From: an uncultured Oscillospiraceae bacterium
Lineage (GTDB): Bacteria; Bacillota; Clostridia; Oscillospirales; Oscillospiraceae
Assembly: GCA_934636045.1 (NCBI GenBank)
Contig: CAKTZP010000011.1
Span: 1 to 25,132 of the forward strand
Length of the DNA: 25,132 bases
Reading direction: 5' to 3'
The position numbers and the translations under genes were made by a program. The notes below the pieces were generated by a model. It saw only the letters and a program-made list of their open reading frames with translations, did no database searches and had not been told where the DNA came from. Shown one piece after another: positions 23,223 to 25,132 of this stretch (the first letter of the stretch is position 1; each line of letters begins with the position of its first letter).

Positions 23223-25132
23223 ATGCACAAGTATGTCTACCTTTTCTCCGAGGGCAACGGTTCGATGCGCGAGCTGCTGGGCGGCAAGGGTGCTAACCTT
23301 GCGGAGATGACCAATCTCGGCATGCCGGTTCCGCAGGGCTTCACCATCTCCACCGAGGCCTGCACCAAGTACTACGAGGACGGCCGTACGATCAACGACG
23401 AGATCAAGGAGCAGGTTGATGCTGCACTGGTCAAGATCGAAAAGCTCAACGGCAAAAAATTCGGCGATGCGAAAAACCCGCTGCTGGTTTCCGTTCGCTC
23501 CGGCGCCCGCGCTTCTATGCCCGGCATGATGGATACCATCCTGAACCTCGGCATGAACGACGAGGTCGCTGCCGGCCTGATCGCCGGGAACCCCACCCCT
23601 GCGTTCACCCGCTTTGTCTACGACTCCTACCGCCGCTTCATCCAGATGTTCTCTGACGTCGTGATGGAGCTGTCCAAGAAGACCTTCGAGGTCATCATCG
23701 ACGAGGTGAAGGCAGAAAAGGGCATCAAGAACGATATCGACCTTGACGCCGACGACATGAAGAAGCTCGTCGCTCTGTTCAAGGAGCACTATAAGAACGA
23801 AAAGGGCGAAGATTTCCCGACCGACCCTGCTGTCCAGCTCATGGAGGCGATCAAGGCCGTCTTCCGCTCCTGGGATAACCCCCGCGCCAATGTCTATCGC
23901 CGCATGAACGACATTCCCTACTCTTGGGGCACTGCGGTCAACGTGCAGCCGATGGTCTTCGGCAACCTGAACGATAAGTCCGGCACCGGCGTCGCCTTTA
24001 CCCGCGACCCCGCCACCGGTGAAAAGGCGCTGTTTGGCGAATACCTCATCAACGCACAGGGCGAGGACGTCGTCGCCGGCATCCGCACCCCCAGCAAGAT
24101 CACGAAGCTGGAAGAGGATATGCCCGCGGTCTACAAGCAGTTCGTGGACATTGCCAACCGCCTCGAGAATCACTATCGTGACATGCAGGACATGGAGTTC
24201 ACCATTGAAAACGGCAAGCTCTATATGCTCCAGACCCGTAACGGCAAGCGCACCGCTGCCGCTGCGCTGAAGATCGCCTGCGACCTCGTCGACGAGGGCA
24301 TGATCTCCCGCGAGGAGGCTGTCATGCGCGTGGAGCCGAAGCAGCTTGACGCTCTGCTGCACCCGCAGTTCGACGCTGCTGCGCTGAAGGCTGCCGAGGT
24401 TGTCGGCAAGGGCCTGGCTGCCTCTCCCGGCGCTGCCTGCGGCCGTGTCGTGTTCACCGCCGAGGACGCCAAGCAGTGGGCTGCCAACGGTGAAAAGGTC
24501 GTTCTGGTTCGTCTGGAAACCAGCCCCGAGGACATCGAGGGCATGGCGGCGGCACAGGGCATCCTGACCGTCCGCGGCGGCATGACCTCCCACGCTGCCG
24601 TTGTGGCCCGCGGCATGGGCACCTGCTGCGTTTCCGGCTGCGGCGACATCACCATGCACGAGGAGGAAAAGTATTTCCTCATCGCCGGCAAGGAATACCG
24701 CGAGGGCGACTGGATCTCCATCGACGGCTCCACCGGCAACATCTACGGCTGCGCCGTTGCGACCGTTCCGGCCAGCATCAGCGGCAACTTCAACCGCCTG
24801 ATGAAGTGGGCCGACAGCTTCCGCAAGCTGCGCGTCCGCACCAACGCCGATACCCCGCGCGACACCGCGCAGGCGGTTGCGTTCGGCGCCGAGGGCATTG
24901 GCCTGTGCCGCACCGAGCATATGTTCTTCGAAGCCAACCGCATCAAGGCGATGCGCGAAATGATCGTCGCCAAGACCGTCGAGGCGCGCAAGGCTGCGCT
25001 GGCCAAGATCCTTCCCTATCAGCAGAGCGACTTTGAGCAGATGTACCGCGAGCTGCAGGGCCGTCCGATGACCGTCCGCTTCCTCGATCCCCCGCTGCAC
25101 GAGTTCCTGCCCACCAAGGAAGAGGACATCGC
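23223..25132 (+). CDS. ppdK: Pyruvate, phosphate dikinase, N-terminal part (runs off the window)
   Basis: The enzyme interconverts pyruvate, ATP and phosphate with PEP, AMP and pyrophosphate; in anaerobic clostridia it serves as PPi-saving glycolysis or gluconeogenesis. The first 636 residues are present. The ATP-grasp nucleotide-binding domain begins GGKGANLAEMTNLGMPVPQGF and includes SVRSGARASMPGMMDTILNLG and GVAFTRDPATGEK. The swivelling phosphohistidine domain has GGMTSHAAVVARGMG with His457 as the phosphorylated residue, matching the known position near 455. The PEP barrel has started (RTNADTPRDTAQAVAFGAEGIGLCRTEHMF). The rest, about 240 residues, lies beyond the window. ATG at 23223 follows AAAGGGG at 23206-23212. 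It is divergent from the TrpF-like/PfkB operon. Confidence 0.97.
   Translation, partial: MHKYVYLFSEGNGSMRELLGGKGANLAEMTNLGMPVPQGFTISTEACTKYYEDGRTINDEIKEQVDAALVKIEKLNGKKFGDAKNPLLVSVRSGARASMPGMMDTILNLGMNDEVAAGLIAGNPTPAFTRFVYDSYRRFIQMFSDVVMELSKKTFEVIIDEVKAEKGIKNDIDLDADDMKKLVALFKEHYKNEKGEDFPTDPAVQLMEAIKAVFRSWDNPRANVYRRMNDIPYSWGTAVNVQPMVFGNLNDKSGTGVAFTRDPATGEKALFGEYLINAQGEDVVAGIRTPSKITKLEEDMPAVYKQFVDIANRLENHYRDMQDMEFTIENGKLYMLQTRNGKRTAAAALKIACDLVDEGMISREEAVMRVEPKQLDALLHPQFDAAALKAAEVVGKGLAASPGAACGRVVFTAEDAKQWAANGEKVVLVRLETSPEDIEGMAAAQGILTVRGGMTSHAAVVARGMGTCCVSGCGDITMHEEEKYFLIAGKEYREGDWISIDGSTGNIYGCAVATVPASISGNFNRLMKWADSFRKLRVRTNADTPRDTAQAVAFGAEGIGLCRTEHMFFEANRIKAMREMIVAKTVEARKAALAKILPYQQSDFEQMYRELQGRPMTVRFLDPPLHEFLPTKEEDI

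Noticed and set aside
23154..25100. 648-codon open frame on the minus strand
   Set aside because: It is the antisense of a clear PPDK gene with all catalytic motifs and shows no recognisable family features.

Overview
The window is a GC-rich stretch of a Gram-positive anaerobe, most likely a clostridial gut bacterium of the Oscillospiraceae type. This placement is inferred from gene content and order (OLE RNA/oapA beside dxs-tlyA-nadK-argR-recN, a tyrosine T-box, PPDK, ferredoxin-type oxidoreductases), not from a marker-gene comparison.

Layout. (1) 2-307 is the 3' end of groEL, closed by a strong terminator. (2) 585-1207 is a roughly 620-nt non-coding, highly structured RNA with its own extended -10 promoter. 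I identify it as an OLE (ornate, large, extremophilic) RNA, because the next gene is a small multi-pass membrane protein with the OapA-type DxxxD motif, followed by the classic OLE neighbourhood. A palindrome-rich 300-nt spacer separates RNA and oapA. (3) 1524-9303 is a tightly packed, partly overlapping run: oapA, dxs, tlyA, nadK, argR, recN and a DUF6056-like membrane protein. (4) 9312-10855 is a complete tyrosyl T-box riboswitch plus tyrS. (5) 10896-11070 and 20849-21023 are two nearly identical 175-bp MITE-like repeats in opposite orientation, enclosing 9.8 kb. (6) Inside that interval lie a DUF362 iron-sulfur protein, a MATE exporter overlapping an ABC exporter, and an amino-sugar block (NahK-like 1-kinase, divergent ROK protein, NagA) followed by an iron-sulfur aldo/keto reductase. 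(7) 21117-22753 on the minus strand is a two-gene operon: a PfkB sugar kinase and a TrpF-fold protein that lacks the usual catalytic cysteine. Its promoter carries a palindromic operator candidate. (8) 23223 to the window end is the N-terminal two thirds of pyruvate, phosphate dikinase.

How it fits together. The OLE RNA and OapA are known to form a membrane-bound ribonucleoprotein linked to stress and magnesium/energy homeostasis. Here they sit with isoprenoid precursor synthesis, rRNA methylation, NADP supply, arginine control and DNA repair. The amino-sugar block looks like GlcNAc/LNB-type glycan salvage. The PfkB/TrpF-like pair looks like an uncharacterised sugar-phosphate step under its own repressor.

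The most notable items are the OLE locus in a rearranged context (groEL upstream instead of xseB/ispA), the Cys-less TrpF-like/PfkB operon, the divergent ROK protein, and the inverted repeat pair that could mediate inversion.
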